This document shows, in pieces, positions 5,299 through 6,554 of a DNA stretch of 6,554 nt. A program made the position numbers and the translations under genes. This stretch comes from an uncultured Synergistales bacterium (lineage in GTDB: Bacteria > Synergistota > Synergistia > Synergistales > Aminobacteriaceae), in the NCBI GenBank assembly GCA_905236605.1, contig CAJORD010000284.1, forward strand, positions 1 to 6,554. Direction: 5' to 3'. Positions within the stretch are counted from its first letter, which is position 1. Every line of letters begins with the position of its first letter. Under the pieces are notes generated by a model, which worked only from the letters and a program-made list of their open reading frames with translations, searched no databases and was not told where the DNA came from.

Positions 5299-6554
5299 AT
5301 GAGATTTTTATTAATTTCCATGATAGTTTTAATTTTTGCGTCGTGTTCTTACGCCGATGATTTTGTTTTAGTGAAGGGCGGAAAATTTTTAATGGGCAGT
5401 CCGTCTTCTGAAAATTGGCGCAGTGACGACGAATTACAGCACGAAGTTACATTAAACGATTTTTATATTTCGCGCTACGAAGTTACACAGCAAGAATATA
5501 AAAAATTAATTGGCGATAATCCTTCGACATTTCGCGGCGACAACAACCCCATCGAAAACGTTACTTGGCTCGAAGCTGTAAATTTCTGCAACGCCAAAAG
5601 CAAAGCCGAAAATCTCAAGCCTGCTTATGAAATTGAAGATAGCAAAGTTACTTGGGATTTGTCCGCCGACGGTTACAGGCTCCCAACCGAAGCAGAATGG
5701 GAATATGCTTGCCGCGCCGGAACTTCGACACCGTTTAATCTCGAACACTCAATAGGCGCCGACGAAGCAAATTTTTATGGCCATTATCCCTACGAGATCG
5801 AAGAAAATTATTTTTCACAGCATAAACTTTCAACAAAGCCGGGAATTTATAGAGGCGAGACTGTAGAAGTCGGAAGTTTTGCGCCGAACAAACTCGGACT
5901 TTATGACATGCACGGTAATGTCGGCGAATGGTGTTGGGATATTTACGACAATTATTCAAAAGAAGCTGTAACAAATCCCACCGGGCCTTCAACGGGTACA
6001 CGTCGCGTTAATCGTGGCGGCGGCTGGAACGACTTCGCAAAGAACATGCGTTCGGCTTATAGGGCGGCAGCTCCGCAAGAACGACGGCTTTATAACGTTG
6101 GCTTCAGGCTCGCACGCGGCGCAATTGGCACGGGCTTAATCTCAAGTCAAGCATCACAGCAAACTTCAGGAACTGGCAAAAAAATTCTTATCGCTTATTT
6201 CACATGGAGCGGCAACACTCAAGGAATAGCGTTTGAGATTCAAAAACAGACAGGCGCTGAAATTTTTGAAATCGAGCCGGAAAAATCTTACTCCGAAAAT
6301 TACAATACTGTCTTGCGCGAAGCTCAAAGAGATCAACATAGACACGCACGCCCAAAATTAAAAAATCGTGTGAAAAATTTTGATGAATATGACATAATCA
6401 TGCTCGGTTATCCAAATTGGTGGGCTTCAATTCCGATGCCTATTGCGTCATTTCTTGAAGAATACAATTTTGAAGGAAAAACGATTATGCCATTTTGTTC
6501 ACACGGCGGCGGGAGATTCGGACAAAGTTTGACAGCAATAGCGAAACTTGCTCC
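5299..6554 (+). CDS. Exported SUMF1/FGE-like domain fused to flavodoxin (cut by window edge)
   Basis: The frame is open to the window end (418 codons plus 2 bases). ATG at 5299 has AAGGAG at 5285-5290, 8 nt before it. Residues 1-19 are a signal peptide: either a weak lipobox FASC with C16 as the lipidated residue, or signal peptidase I cleavage after SYA (A19). Residues 21-273 are a formylglycine-generating-enzyme-like (SUMF1) domain: GGKFLMGSP, YEVTQQEY, NVTWLEAVNFCN, GYRLPTEAEWEYACRAG (125-141), LGLYDMHGNVGEW (199-211), RVNRGGGWN and VGFRLARG. The active-site cysteine pair of true FGEs is absent: no Cys occurs between 213 and 399, so sulfatase maturation is unlikely. A Ser/Gln/Gly linker (274-293) leads to a flavodoxin domain from 294: KKILIAYFTWSGNT (FMN-phosphate loop TWSGNT, 302-307), GYPNWWASIP (370-379) and FCSHGGGRFGQS, like the short-chain Flavodoxin_4 type. 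The C-terminal part of this domain lies outside the window. It probably shares a transcript with the MATE gene. Function unknown; an extracytoplasmic FMN redox role is inferred. Confidence 0.88.
   Translation, partial: MRFLLISMIVLIFASCSYADDFVLVKGGKFLMGSPSSENWRSDDELQHEVTLNDFYISRYEVTQQEYKKLIGDNPSTFRGDNNPIENVTWLEAVNFCNAKSKAENLKPAYEIEDSKVTWDLSADGYRLPTEAEWEYACRAGTSTPFNLEHSIGADEANFYGHYPYEIEENYFSQHKLSTKPGIYRGETVEVGSFAPNKLGLYDMHGNVGEWCWDIYDNYSKEAVTNPTGPSTGTRRVNRGGGWNDFAKNMRSAYRAAAPQERRLYNVGFRLARGAIGTGLISSQASQQTSGTGKKILIAYFTWSGNTQGIAFEIQKQTGAEIFEIEPEKSYSENYNTVLREAQRDQHRHARPKLKNRVKNFDEYDIIMLGYPNWWASIPMPIASFLEEYNFEGKTIMPFCSHGGGRFGQSLTAIAKLA

Noticed and set aside
5506..6001. Two minus-strand open frames opposite the SUMF1 domain
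   Set aside because: The plus-strand frame encodes unmistakable SUMF1 motifs over the same bases; the minus frames are shadows.

Overview
The window looks like bacterial chromosome from an AT-rich anaerobe. Genes are tightly packed, have strong GGAGG-type ribosome binding sites, and are separated by short A/T-rich gaps. The exported nitroreductase, the ferredoxin/complex-I-type antiporter subunit, the MATE exporter and the exported flavodoxin together suggest a gut-type anaerobe such as a Synergistota or Negativicutes/Clostridia lineage. This placement is inferred from protein style only and is weak. No RNA gene, CRISPR array, transposase or long repeat was seen.

Left block, minus strand (1-1756). 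A MarR-family regulator, an aldo/keto reductase and an exported nitroreductase-family protein (cut by the window edge) read leftwards as one operon. They run off a good sigma70-type promoter (about 1778-1806). A perfect 14-bp palindrome sits at the expected transcription start and is a good candidate for the MarR operator. The regulator probably starts at a TTG codon, and its C-terminal tail looks like the product of a one-base change in an A7 run.

Middle block, minus strand (1827-3782). This holds one large membrane protein of the complex I / Mrp / hydrogenase antiporter-like family (NuoL/NuoM/MrpD fold). Its ion-path Glu and Lys residues are kept, but no other subunit of such a complex is visible. 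It is divergently transcribed from the right block across a 111-bp A/T-rich intergenic region that carries promoter-like sites and inverted repeats.

Right block, plus strand (3894-6554). A MATE multidrug/toxin exporter is followed after 37 bp by an open reading frame that runs off the window. This frame encodes a signal peptide, a formylglycine-generating-enzyme-like (SUMF1/FGE) domain without the catalytic cysteines, and a flavodoxin domain. The exported SUMF1-flavodoxin fusion is the most unusual item here.

Taken together, the window suggests handling of redox-active or toxic small molecules. It has a MarR-type sensor, two oxidoreductases, an exporter, and two flavin-type proteins apparently directed outside the cytoplasm. 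That functional link is inference from gene content, not shown by the sequence.
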